From assembly GCF_900108065.1 (NCBI RefSeq), contig NZ_FNVQ01000001.1, positions 1,798,001 through 1,862,000 of the forward strand: a stretch of 64,000 nt of DNA. The letters are read 5' to 3'. The notes beneath the pieces were generated by a model. The model saw nothing but the letters and a program-made list of their open reading frames with translations, made no database searches and had not been told where the DNA came from. Positions within the stretch are counted from its first letter, which is position 1, and each line of letters begins with the position of its first letter. A program made the translations under genes and the position numbers. Below, piece by piece: positions 7,151 to 14,539 of the stretch. The stretch comes from Marinobacterium lutimaris. Lineage in GTDB: Bacteria > Pseudomonadota > Gammaproteobacteria > Pseudomonadales > Balneatricaceae.

Positions 7151-7197
7151 CCCCAATAGGCGCAGGATGCAGTCGTGCCGACAAGGAGAGCAAAACC

Positions 7198-7509
7198 ATG
7201 AAGAAAGCCCTATCCGCCGCAATCATCGCGGCCTCACTCCTCGCAGCCACTCAGGCGCACGCCCTTCGAATAGACAAGCCGGGCGGCGGCTCAGTCCTGA
7301 TCGATGCAGGCGACTCAATTACCAAGGTCCGCAATACCCTCGGGCGCCCTACCGCATGGGATACTGCCAAGGTCTGCAAAAGCCCTACCCGGTCGTCCTG
7401 TCGTGGCGATAAAGCCTGGGGGACTCGCTACCAGTACCAGGCCAACGGTCGCACCTACATCATCGATGAATACGACGGCATCGTTACCCAGGTTGAAGTC
7501 CTGAGATAA
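7198..7509 (+). CDS. Exported protein, DUF2845-like
   Basis: A 103-residue protein with a clean signal peptide (about residues 1-22, ending THA/QAHA) after ATG 7198, ribosome site AAGGAGAG. The mature part, with SVLIDAGDSITKVRNTLGRP, resembles DUF2845 proteins, small periplasmic proteins whose role is not known; two Cys residues (in KVCKS and SSCRG) could form a disulfide. It is the last gene of the presumed lysogenic transcript, directly followed by a strong terminator. A periplasmic product made from a prophage in the lysogen suggests envelope modification or exclusion; this is inference. Confidence 0.7.
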   Translation: MKKALSAAIIAASLLAATQAHALRIDKPGGGSVLIDAGDSITKVRNTLGRPTAWDTAKVCKSPTRSSCRGDKAWGTRYQYQANGRTYIIDEYDGIVTQVEVLR

Positions 7510-7528
7510 CCCCTTTTCGCCCTCATCG

Positions 7529-7553
7529 AACCCGCCGAACTGGCGGGTTTTTT
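7529..7553 (+). terminator. Terminator closing the cI transcript
   Basis: AACCCGCC, loop GAACT, GGCGGGTT, then a T run. It lies 20 bp past the exported-protein stop and before the second operator cluster, so it separates the lysogenic unit from the rightward early operon. Confidence 0.9.
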
Positions 7554-7573
7554 ATTGCCTGCATAAATTTATA

Positions 7574-7628
7574 CAAGCTTACTTGCATATCAAGTTAAAG
7601 CATGCTTTCATTAATTCAAGCTTACTTG
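7574..7628. promoter_or_regulatory. Left-type operator cluster, three CI/Cro sites
   Basis: Sites: CAAGCTTACTTG at 7574-7585, AAAGCATGCTTT at 7597-7608 and CAAGCTTACTTG at 7617-7628 (within TTCAAGCTTACTTGAA). Start-to-start spacing is 23 and 20 bp. They share the CAAG-N4-CTTG design of the cluster between cro and cI and lie just upstream of the first gene of the rightward operon, the place of lambda OL. The middle site is the weakest match. CI and Cro are the expected ligands. Confidence 0.85.
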
Positions 7629-7647
7629 AACTTTGAGGCATGCGGAG

Positions 7648-8154
7648 ATGATCACAGAAACCAAAAACGGCTATGCCGCAGCAGGCTGGGAAGCTAGCCC
7701 AGGGAAGCTCTCAAACGGGCTGAACCTGACCAAAGCTGGCGCCATGGTCATGCTGATGACGTTCTGCGGATTCACCGCTAAAGAGATCGCCAAAGCTCGC
7801 GGGTGCAGCCCTAAAGCCATCAAGCAGATCAAAGCCGACGTCTACTTCAAAACCGGTACCGATAAAGCCATCAAGGCGATCAACAAGCTGCTCGATGAAG
7901 GCGCGCTACACCGCCTGCCGGTGATACTGCTCGCCGCGCTACTCGGCAGCGTCAGCATCACGTCGGCCAACGACCTCGACCACGATATCGAACGCCAGGG
8001 CCGCACACGCCGCACGACTCAACGGACCAAAACAGGCCGTCGCAACCGCTCTGCGGGCGCCAGCCTGGACCGCATGTTCTCGGACCTGGATTTCTGGCTC
8101 AGCGGTACCGCGGGTGACGTCTACACCTACGCCGATATGCGAGGTGCCGCATGA
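7648..8154 (+). CDS. LuxR-type HTH protein, first gene of rightward early operon
   Basis: A 168-residue protein. Residues about 25-85 form a LuxR/GerE-type helix-turn-helix, seen in LTKAGAMVMLMTFCGFTAKE, IAKARGCSPKAIKQIKAD and the following KAINKLLDEGAL. A hydrophobic stretch VILLAALLGSVS and a basic region RQGRTRRTTQRTKTGRRNRS follow. I chose ATG 7648 with GAGG upstream over a TTG at 7633. It is the first gene after the second operator cluster, the place lambda uses for N. It may therefore be the delayed-early activator, and its basic segment may act on RNA or DNA; neither is shown. Its stop overlaps the next ATG. Confidence 0.7.
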   Translation: MITETKNGYAAAGWEASPGKLSNGLNLTKAGAMVMLMTFCGFTAKEIAKARGCSPKAIKQIKADVYFKTGTDKAIKAINKLLDEGALHRLPVILLAALLGSVSITSANDLDHDIERQGRTRRTTQRTKTGRRNRSAGASLDRMFSDLDFWLSGTAGDVYTYADMRGAA

Positions 8155-8402
8155 AGCCTGAAGAATTCACCCTGCTCGACGGCGTAGCCGTGCTGCTGCC
8201 CTACTTCGGCCTGATCACTGGGGTGCTACTCCTGGCCATGCTGCTGGCGCCCATCGTCGCCGGCCTGCAAGCCTGGCACAACGGCGAAAACGTCCGTGAG
8301 GCCGTCCGCATCTTCGTCCACGTCGAAATCTACCCGCTGCCGGGCATGACCAGCACCACCGGCCAAAAGCCAGCCAAGCGCCAGCACAGGAGCGCCAGCT
8401 AA
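8151..8402 (+). CDS. Small single-pass membrane protein
   Basis: An 83-residue protein overlapping the gene before by ATGA. A long hydrophobic segment covers about residues 10-40 (VAVLLPYFGLITGVLLLAML), then a charged tail. It could be a host-directed early protein acting at the membrane. No family recognised. Confidence 0.55.
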   Translation: MKPEEFTLLDGVAVLLPYFGLITGVLLLAMLLAPIVAGLQAWHNGENVREAVRIFVHVEIYPLPGMTSTTGQKPAKRQHRSAS

Positions 8403-8626
8403 TGGGACGCGAACACGAACAGCGCCACCGCGTGCAAGTGCACCCCAAAGAGAACGGCTGCACCCGCTACCTGGTCACGCTCGGCGTCAACCACGCGTGG
8501 ATCTACGGATACACCTCCGGCCACATAGTGCGCGATCCAGATGGAGTGCAGATCCATGAGGCCCCTATCGATAACTACCCCGCCGCAGAACTGGTAGCGG
8601 TCGGGCATCTGGAGGCGATGCGATGA
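8402..8626 (+). CDS. Small phage protein of unknown function
   Basis: A 74-residue His-rich soluble protein, starting at the base where the previous gene ends. Basic N-terminus (REHEQRHRVQVHPKENG), then a mixed alpha/beta part. No motif. It overlaps the next, frameshifted reading frame. Confidence 0.5.
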   Translation: MGREHEQRHRVQVHPKENGCTRYLVTLGVNHAWIYGYTSGHIVRDPDGVQIHEAPIDNYPAAELVAVGHLEAMR

Positions 8627-8815
8627 GCGATCTCCCCCCCCCTTGCAGCGGACGCGCCAGCGCCAAAACCCCGCGGCATGGCAGCAGCAAAAGCCAAAGC
8701 ACGGGAAATGGCCGCCCATGGCGCCAAGCCCTGGGACTGCCCTTATAAGGCTCAAGCCTGGCGATCTGTCTGGCTGAGTGAACTGGAACGCGCTCAACAG
8801 CTGAGTTTGATATAG
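8623..8815 (+). pseudogene. Small gene broken or switched at a nine-C tract
   Basis: From ATG 8623 the frame meets nine consecutive Cs at 8634-8642 and then stops after 41 codons in atypical sequence. If one C is removed the frame continues to TAG 8815 as a well-formed 64-residue protein with MAAAKAKAREMAAHGAKPWD and a Trp-rich end (KAQAWRSVWLSELER). The continuation reaches the RdgC ribosome site, as expected in this tightly packed operon. So the true gene is almost surely the 64-codon one. The extra C may be a sequencing error in a homopolymer, a real mutation, or slipped-strand variation. Confidence 0.7.
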
Positions 8816-8821
8816 GAATCG

Positions 8822-9742
8822 ATGATGCTCTTCTTCAAAAACGCCACCTGGTACCGCTTCACACCCGATACCGACTTCAGCGCCGATAAGCTTGAACAGG
8901 CTCTGTCCGCCAAGCCCTTCACCCCGTGCAGCCGTCACGAACAGAAGCGCACTGGCTGGACCTCACCGACTCACGGCCTGACCGAAAGCCCTGTCTTCGC
9001 CAGCACCGGTTACCTGCTCATCTGCTTGCAGGTGGAAGAACGAATCCTGCCGGGCTCAGTGGTACGCGATGCCCTCAACGAGAAGGTCGAACAGATCGAG
9101 CACGACGAGGAGCGCAAGGTTTTCCGGAAGGAACGCGCCCAGCTTAAAGAGGAAGTGACCTTTGAGCTGCTGCCCCGAGCGTTTACCCGCCGCAAGCCGA
9201 CCTGGGCACTGATCAGCGCTGAACACGGCTTTATCGTGGTCGACGCCAACAGAATGGCCAAGGCCGAGGCATTGCTGAGCGAACTGCGCGAAGCCCTGGG
9301 ATCGCTCCGGGTACGCCTGCCGGAAGTCCAACGCTCACCAGGCGCCACTCTCTCGAGCTGGATCATCGACGGCAGCGACATCCCTACGCCGTTCCAGCTG
9401 GAACAGGAGTGCGAACTGCACGACACCCTCGCCGAGGATGCCGGCGTGATCAAGGTAAAGGGCCAAGACCTCACCAGCAACGAGATCCGCGCCCACATCG
9501 AGGGCGGAATGGAAGTCACCAAACTGGCCCTGTGCTGGGAGCAGCAACTGCGCTTCATCCTCAAAGACGATCTCACCCTTGCCCGCCTCAAACTGACCGA
9601 CAAATACCGCGACCAGCAGGAAGAGCAATCACCCGAGGAAGAACTGGCCGCCCTGGATGCCGATGTGACCCAACTTGGCCTCGAATTCACACGCCTGATC
9701 CCGCAGCTGCTGGAGGCGTTTGGTGGGGAGATGGAGCGATGA
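8822..9742 (+). CDS. rdgC: Recombination-associated protein RdgC, phage copy
   Basis: A 306-residue protein with the full length and layout of RdgC: the opening FFKNATWYRFT, the DVxxDxxL-like SADKLEQALSAKPFTPC, and the C-terminal LKLTDKYRDQ. RdgC is a ring-shaped double-strand DNA-binding protein that restrains RecA and is used in some bacteria to guard forks. A phage copy may hold back RecA during recombination or pilin-type variation of the host. ATG 8822 and ATG 8825 are both possible; a ribosome site TAGGAAT precedes. It lies in the rightward early operon, and its stop overlaps the next ATG. Confidence 0.92.
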   Translation: MMLFFKNATWYRFTPDTDFSADKLEQALSAKPFTPCSRHEQKRTGWTSPTHGLTESPVFASTGYLLICLQVEERILPGSVVRDALNEKVEQIEHDEERKVFRKERAQLKEEVTFELLPRAFTRRKPTWALISAEHGFIVVDANRMAKAEALLSELREALGSLRVRLPEVQRSPGATLSSWIIDGSDIPTPFQLEQECELHDTLAEDAGVIKVKGQDLTSNEIRAHIEGGMEVTKLALCWEQQLRFILKDDLTLARLKLTDKYRDQQEEQSPEEELAALDADVTQLGLEFTRLIPQLLEAFGGEMER

Positions 9743-9984
9743 AATTCTCAATGAACGGCTTTCGCCGCCAGCTTTCCGGCGATGTAGAGAAGCTTCGCGA
9801 GTACGTCGTCGATGCAATCAATGGCGAGGTCACTGATCAAGAAGACTTTGCCGACGCCATTAACGACGTTATCTGCAAGGTAAACGGCCTCAACTGCGTC
9901 TTTGTGAAAGATGACCCCGACTTCACGGATATGGGCGATATCGAAATTGACGTTGTTGATTTCGATGGCGAGATAGCCCGATGA
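9739..9984 (+). CDS. Small acidic phage protein
   Basis: An 81-residue acidic protein beginning MKFSMNGFRRQLSGDVEKLR and ending in an Asp/Glu-rich strand (DMGDIEIDVVDFDGE). Overlaps RdgC by ATGA. No family I can name; such acidic early proteins sometimes mimic DNA, which is only a thought. Confidence 0.6.
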   Translation: MKFSMNGFRRQLSGDVEKLREYVVDAINGEVTDQEDFADAINDVICKVNGLNCVFVKDDPDFTDMGDIEIDVVDFDGEIAR

Positions 9985-10157
9985 ACCGCCCTCTCAAGCC
10001 TGAGGAACTGCTCGAGTCGCCACCTCCCGAACGTTGCCGGGATACCAGTGACCTATTCAGCAGCTGCCCAACCTGCAACGACGGAATCTGCACCAGCGGG
10101 TGCACCAAAGGAAAAGCAGGCGCCGAAAATGAGCGCCAGCGGGAGGACGAATCATGA
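9981..10157 (+). CDS. Small Cys-rich phage protein
   Basis: A 58-residue protein, ATGA-coupled on both sides. It has CPTCNDGIC and SGCTKG, a compact Cys cluster that could bind one zinc or form disulfides. Too short for routine calling thresholds but held in place by the overlaps at both ends. Confidence 0.6.
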   Translation: MNRPLKPEELLESPPPERCRDTSDLFSSCPTCNDGICTSGCTKGKAGAENERQREDES

Positions 10158-10624
10158 TCCCAGCAAGTGCATACAACCAAGAGCGCAGCACTCGCAACGA
10201 CCGCGCCATCAAGAACAACGCAGCCGCTATCGAGACGGATCTTAAAGCGTTTGACCTATCCGGTACCGAGATTGCCAGCAAGTACGGCATATCCGAAGGG
10301 AGAATCGCCAAGCTTGCTGACGCCCTAGGCATCAACATGGTCGAGCGCAGCAGTGAGCTGCGCAGACGGCGTAAGGCCAAGCAAGCCGCAGAAGATGACG
10401 CCAAGGTTCTCAGCGACCTAAAGCGCACCAAGAAGCCCGTGCACGTTATCGCGCAACACCGTGGCGTATCAGCCAACCGTGTCACTGCTGTGGCAAAGCG
10501 GCACGGCATCAATCTTAACGAGCGCAAGCAGGCGTCAGGCGAGCCAAAACCCGCCGAGAAGCTAACCGGTGCCCGCTACTGGCTGAGCAGGCCTTTCACT
10601 GCAAGTAATGGAGATGCGGCATGA
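10154..10624 (+). CDS. Phage protein with two HTH-like segments
   Basis: A 156-residue, basic protein. Two helix-turn-helix-like stretches are visible: LSGTEIASKYGISEGRIAKL at about 36-55 and PVHVIAQHRGVSANRVTAVA at about 95-114, joined by a KR-rich helix. They look like a duplicated unit, both ending ...RHGIN / ALGIN. A DNA-binding role is likely. ATGA overlaps on both ends. Confidence 0.65.
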   Translation: MIPASAYNQERSTRNDRAIKNNAAAIETDLKAFDLSGTEIASKYGISEGRIAKLADALGINMVERSSELRRRRKAKQAAEDDAKVLSDLKRTKKPVHVIAQHRGVSANRVTAVAKRHGINLNERKQASGEPKPAEKLTGARYWLSRPFTASNGDAA

Positions 10625-10815
10625 CCTCAGCAATTATCGGCATAAACCCGAAAACAAAGCACTGCGAAGTCGCTGGTGTTGACAACGAAGACACCCGAAA
10701 CGAATGCGCAAAGCACGGATACATCACGGTTCTCGTGGCGCTTGATGTCGCCCGCGAGTCTTTCGGAAAAGAGATACCGGATATATATGCGCTCTTTGAA
10801 GGAGGTGCAGCATGA
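10621..10815 (+). CDS. Small phage protein of unknown function
   Basis: A 64-residue protein; ATGA overlap with the HTH gene and with the next gene. Mixed alpha/beta, with KHCEVAGVDNEDTRNECAKH. No motif recognised. Confidence 0.5.
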   Translation: MTSAIIGINPKTKHCEVAGVDNEDTRNECAKHGYITVLVALDVARESFGKEIPDIYALFEGGAA

Positions 10816-11081
10816 ATACCATACTCGACGGACACGTAGGCGACGAGCAGGAGCATGTAGGCGGCAACTGTTCGGAAACTCCGAAGGGTTCGCTAGCAGT
10901 TGGCACCCGTGTCACCAGCCTTGAGCGCAACCGCACCGGCGTGATTGAAGGTCTGTGCGAGTACAAACCCGGGTGTTACCTGGTGAAGCCTGAAGCACCT
11001 ACCGAAACCGAGGTGGCGTATCAGTCCCGCTGGATCTGCGCGTTTGACCAGGTGGAGATAGTTAGCGAGGTAGCGGCATGA
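10812..11081 (+). CDS. Small phage protein with SH3-like pattern
   Basis: An 89-residue protein. Residues about 28-85 (GTRVTSLERNRTGVIEGL, then SRWICAFDQVEIV) read like a small SH3-like or KOW-like barrel, a pattern shared loosely with the protein at 14851-15171. Overlaps both neighbours by ATGA. Confidence 0.5.
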   Translation: MNTILDGHVGDEQEHVGGNCSETPKGSLAVGTRVTSLERNRTGVIEGLCEYKPGCYLVKPEAPTETEVAYQSRWICAFDQVEIVSEVAA

Positions 11082-11458
11082 CCACGAACCACGAAGCAGC
11101 AATATACCTCGCCCTGGACGCCCTCCAGTTCGCTGACCGCATCAGCCCCGAATGGGATGCAGAGCGCCAGCTGAAGCACCTGCGTGAGCAGATCGGTATG
11201 GCGCGGAAGCATTTGGAAGGACCGTCGGCCGAGCAGCTGAAAGAGATCCAGGCCAAAGCCGTGATGGAGTTTGCCGGCGTTCCTGTCGGAGCCTTTGAGG
11301 CGAACTTCATTGAAACGCCTCACCTGACCATCGCTGAGCTTTATCAGTATGCACGCCACCACGTCCGCGACCACTACGGATATGAAGCTAAGTCGCTTGC
11401 CGATGAAATGGGCGAAGACTTTGCGCGGGAGTGCATGGGTAAGGAGGACGGCCAGTGA
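11078..11458 (+). CDS. Phage protein of unknown function
   Basis: A 126-residue, helical and acidic protein. ATGA-coupled to the gene before it, and its stop overlaps the methyltransferase start by 4 bp. No recognised domain; the coupling to the methyltransferase may mean a functional link. Confidence 0.5.
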   Translation: MTTNHEAAIYLALDALQFADRISPEWDAERQLKHLREQIGMARKHLEGPSAEQLKEIQAKAVMEFAGVPVGAFEANFIETPHLTIAELYQYARHHVRDHYGYEAKSLADEMGEDFARECMGKEDGQ

Positions 11459-13386
11459 ACGCAATCAACAACCACTTTGCCACCCAGTACGGCCTCCCTC
11501 TCAACGAGTACGACGACTATATCAACGTTGATCTGTTTGCCGGTGGCGGTGGCGCCAGCACTGGTCTGGAAATGGGGCTGGAGCGTCCGGTGCATATCGC
11601 CATCAACCACAACCCGGCAGCGATCAGCATGCACCAGGCGAACCACCCGGGATGCCTGCATCTGGAAACGGATGTTTGGGATGTTGACCCGGCAGAGGTG
11701 CTGGCTGGCCGCAAGATCGGCTGGTTTCACGCCTCACCGGACTGCACCCACCACAGCCAGGCCGCTGGCGGACAGCCGCGTAAAACCGAGATCCGCAACC
11801 TGTCGTGGGTCGTGACCAAATGGGCCGGCAAAACGCGCCCGCTCGTTATGAGCTTGGAGAACGTCAAGCAGATCCGCCAGTGGGGACCGCTGATCGCTAA
11901 ACGCTGCAAGAAAACTGGTCGCGTGATGAAGCTGGATGGCTCAGTCGCAGATCCCGGCGAACGTGTGCCACGTAACGAGCAGTACCTGGTGCCGGATAAG
12001 AAGCGCCGGGGCAAAACGTGGCGCCGATTTCTTCGGACCCTGCAGCGGTTGGGCTACGACGTTGACCACCAACTGCTAAAGGCTTGCGACTACGGAGCAC
12101 CCACCAGCCGTGAGCGCCTGTTTATGGTTTGCCGTTCCGATGATCAGCCCATCGAATGGCCGGAAGTCTCTCACGCAGCGAAGCCGAAAAAGGGCCAGAA
12201 GCCCTATCGCACTGCCGCTGAATGTATCGACTGGAGTATCCCGGGCCAAAGCATATTCAGCCGCAAGCGCTCTCTTGCTGACGCAACGATGCGCCGGATC
12301 GCTAAGGGCATTAAGCGAGAGGTGATCGACCGTGCCGAGCCGTTCCTTGTGCCTATCGCCAATTGGTCGCAGGAAACCGTTCACCCGGTAGATCAGCCGC
12401 TGAACACGATCACAGCCTGGCCGAAGGGTGGATCTTTTGCGGTGGCTAATGCAGCAGTCGTTCCCGTAACCCATCAGGGCAGCGATCGCATGCACAGCCT
12501 GAGCGACCCAATGCGAACCATAACAGCCGCCAGCCGTGGAGAATTGGCGCTGGCATCTGCCAGCCTGGTGAAATTCCGCTTCAACTCTGCAGGTGGACCG
12601 ATAGATGAACCGCTGCCGACCATAACCAGTGGAGGAAATTGTAAGCGCCCAGCCGGTGCCGCTCATGCCATGGGCGTGGCAACTGCCTTTCTCGCTCAAG
12701 CGAATGGCGGATTCAACACCACGCACAGCAAGCCGCTCGATGGCCCGATGACAACAATCACCAACACCGGCAGTCAGCAGCAGCTTGTCGCCGCTCACCT
12801 GCTCCACCTTCGTGGAAACTGTGACGCCCGGGCGGTAGACGATCCGTTGCAGACCATCAGCGCCCGCGGCCAGCATCATGCACACGTTACAGCATTCCTC
12901 TCTCGCCAGTTCGGCGCCAGCGTCGGCCAAGCTGCAGATGAGCCGGCGCCGACAATCACGGCAGGCGGTGGCGGGAAAACCTCACTGGTTGAGCTAAAGC
13001 TGTCGCCTGAAGCGGAGGAAGGCGCCCTGCGCTGTGCGGCGTTCCTGATGCGTTACTACAGCGAAGGCGGGCAATGGGGAGAACTGGACGAGCCTCTGGA
13101 TACGGTAACCACCAAAGACCGCTTGGCGCTGGTCACCGTGTGGATCAAAGGCGATCCCTACGTGATCGTTGATATCTGCCTGCGCATGCTCCAGCCCCAC
13201 GAGCTGTACGCCGCTCAGGGTTTCCCGAGCAACTACATCATCACCCACGGCCACGACGGGCGGAAGTTCACCAAGTCCGAGCAGGTCCATATGTGCGGCA
13301 ACTCAGTGAGCCCGCCGCCAATGGCCGCTATCGCCCGGGCAAACAACCCGTACCGAGTCGAACTAAAACAGGAAGTAGCAGCATGA
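11455..13386 (+). CDS. C5 cytosine DNA methyltransferase with repeat-built recognition region
   Basis: A 643-residue enzyme of the C5 family. Motif I is DLFAGGGGASTG (about residue 27), motif IV is ASPDCTHHS with the catalytic Cys in the SPDC form known from phage enzymes rather than PCQ, motif VI is SLENVKQ, and motif VIII is YGAPTSRERLF. Motif IX-X lie at the end (HELYAAQGFP and CGNSVSPPP). Between VIII and IX, about 230 residues hold seven copies of a D/E-P-L/M-x-T-I-T motif. No partner endonuclease is encoded next to it, so it probably protects phage DNA from host restriction or marks it. Start ATG overlaps the previous stop; a downstream 4-bp overlap couples it to the next gene. Confidence 0.9.
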   Translation: MNAINNHFATQYGLPLNEYDDYINVDLFAGGGGASTGLEMGLERPVHIAINHNPAAISMHQANHPGCLHLETDVWDVDPAEVLAGRKIGWFHASPDCTHHSQAAGGQPRKTEIRNLSWVVTKWAGKTRPLVMSLENVKQIRQWGPLIAKRCKKTGRVMKLDGSVADPGERVPRNEQYLVPDKKRRGKTWRRFLRTLQRLGYDVDHQLLKACDYGAPTSRERLFMVCRSDDQPIEWPEVSHAAKPKKGQKPYRTAAECIDWSIPGQSIFSRKRSLADATMRRIAKGIKREVIDRAEPFLVPIANWSQETVHPVDQPLNTITAWPKGGSFAVANAAVVPVTHQGSDRMHSLSDPMRTITAASRGELALASASLVKFRFNSAGGPIDEPLPTITSGGNCKRPAGAAHAMGVATAFLAQANGGFNTTHSKPLDGPMTTITNTGSQQQLVAAHLLHLRGNCDARAVDDPLQTISARGQHHAHVTAFLSRQFGASVGQAADEPAPTITAGGGGKTSLVELKLSPEAEEGALRCAAFLMRYYSEGGQWGELDEPLDTVTTKDRLALVTVWIKGDPYVIVDICLRMLQPHELYAAQGFPSNYIITHGHDGRKFTKSEQVHMCGNSVSPPPMAAIARANNPYRVELKQEVAA

Positions 13387-13907
13387 AGGTTGAATCAACC
13401 ACCGTCCGCAAACTGATGATCACGGAGATAGAAGCACTCGACCCTATCAGCGTGATCATCGAGAACCACGAACCCGGAAAGGGAAAGATCATCATCGAGT
13501 GCTATGGCGATGCCTGGTCGAGCTACTGGGGAGCAATGAGCGGTCAGAGTATTGAGCAGTTTTTCTTGCGGTGTGATGAACACTACCTCGCCAACAAGCT
13601 CAGCGCTATTAGCTCCACCATGGTGGCAGACACTGATGAGATCAGAAAGCGCATCAAAGCTGACATCGTAAAGATGCGGCGCCAAGGCGAGTTATCCAAA
13701 GAAGAAGCCGATCACTTTTACCGGCGCGCCGAAGATATTGAGATCGATAACAGCTACTGCAACGATCATTCCTTGGTTGAAGCTATTTGGGGCGAGGAGT
13801 GGTTTAGAGATCTCCATGAAGTACCCAACCCGAAATACGAATACCTGTGCCGAATAATCCGCACCGTTCAGATCGCTATACGTGAGACAGAAAGGGTGGC
13901 TGCATGA
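13383..13907 (+). CDS. Phage protein, Ead/Ea22-like family
   Basis: A 174-residue protein beginning MKVESTTVRKLMITEIEALD and containing WSSYWGAMSGQSIEQFF and CDEHYLANKL. I recognise this pattern from early-region proteins of enteric temperate phages, where its role is not settled. ATG 13383 overlaps the methyltransferase stop. The protein looks soluble and well folded. Confidence 0.65.
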   Translation: MKVESTTVRKLMITEIEALDPISVIIENHEPGKGKIIIECYGDAWSSYWGAMSGQSIEQFFLRCDEHYLANKLSAISSTMVADTDEIRKRIKADIVKMRRQGELSKEEADHFYRRAEDIEIDNSYCNDHSLVEAIWGEEWFRDLHEVPNPKYEYLCRIIRTVQIAIRETERVAA

Positions 13908-14071
13908 CAGCGACACACTGGGACTGGCAGCGAGCCTGCCGAGAGATGAATCAGAGGCCCAGCGCCAGCAAGACCAACCAGGTGCAGTCCCAGCGCTGCC
14001 CCTATCCAGAATGCAACTGCCCTTTAGATATCGCGGACCCTAAGTTTTGTGCGCGTGGGCTGAAGCGGTGA
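13904..14071 (+). CDS. Small Cys-rich phage protein
   Basis: A 55-residue protein with ATGA overlap to the gene before. Ends in a zinc-finger-like block CPYPECNCPLDIADPKFC. Followed by GAGGAGG, which serves the next gene. Confidence 0.55.
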   Translation: MTATHWDWQRACREMNQRPSASKTNQVQSQRCPYPECNCPLDIADPKFCARGLKR

Positions 14072-14081
14072 GGAGGAAGGT

Positions 14082-14528
14082 ATGAGCAAGATCTACTACA
14101 AGATGACGCTGGCACCCGCCGAAGAAGGCATGACCATTACGACCAAGAAGTTCGTTTCGATTCATGAGACGCCCTGCTTTCACTACTGCGTTCTGGAGCG
14201 CGACAGGGGATTCGCTGAACTGGTCATCAATGGCAAGCAGTACTCAGGAACGCCACTAACGCGCCTGAAAAAATGCCACATCAGGGTATTCCGCATCGAC
14301 AAGGTGAACAGCCGCATCGCCTTCCCTACCGAACAGAAGGCCTATGAGCACCTGCTGTTCCTGAAGCGCAAGCACATAGCCAACATGAAGCGGGATATGG
14401 CACTGGTCACCGCTTTTCTGGAGGAGTCCGAAGGCAAGCAGCTGGATGACTTTGAAAAGAATGACTGGGGCTGGCCGTATGCACCTGGCACTCAGGATCT
14501 CGTTCACCAGCACTACGCATTCGATTGA
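14082..14528 (+). CDS. Phage protein of unknown function
   Basis: A 148-residue protein after a strong AGGAGGAAGGT. Beta-rich N-terminal half, then a helical part with LLFLKRKHIANMKRDMALV and an acidic, Trp-containing end. No named family. Confidence 0.6.
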   Translation: MSKIYYKMTLAPAEEGMTITTKKFVSIHETPCFHYCVLERDRGFAELVINGKQYSGTPLTRLKKCHIRVFRIDKVNSRIAFPTEQKAYEHLLFLKRKHIANMKRDMALVTAFLEESEGKQLDDFEKNDWGWPYAPGTQDLVHQHYAFD

Positions 14529-14539
14529 GCGGAGGCCAG

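Noticed and set aside
8623..8815. Programmed ribosomal frameshift on the C tract
   Set aside because: The tract lacks a typical slippery heptamer with a following stem or pseudoknot that I can see; a ninth C by error or mutation is simpler.
11455..13386. Restriction-modification system
   Set aside because: The methyltransferase has no neighbouring nuclease or specificity gene; adjacent frames are small phage proteins.
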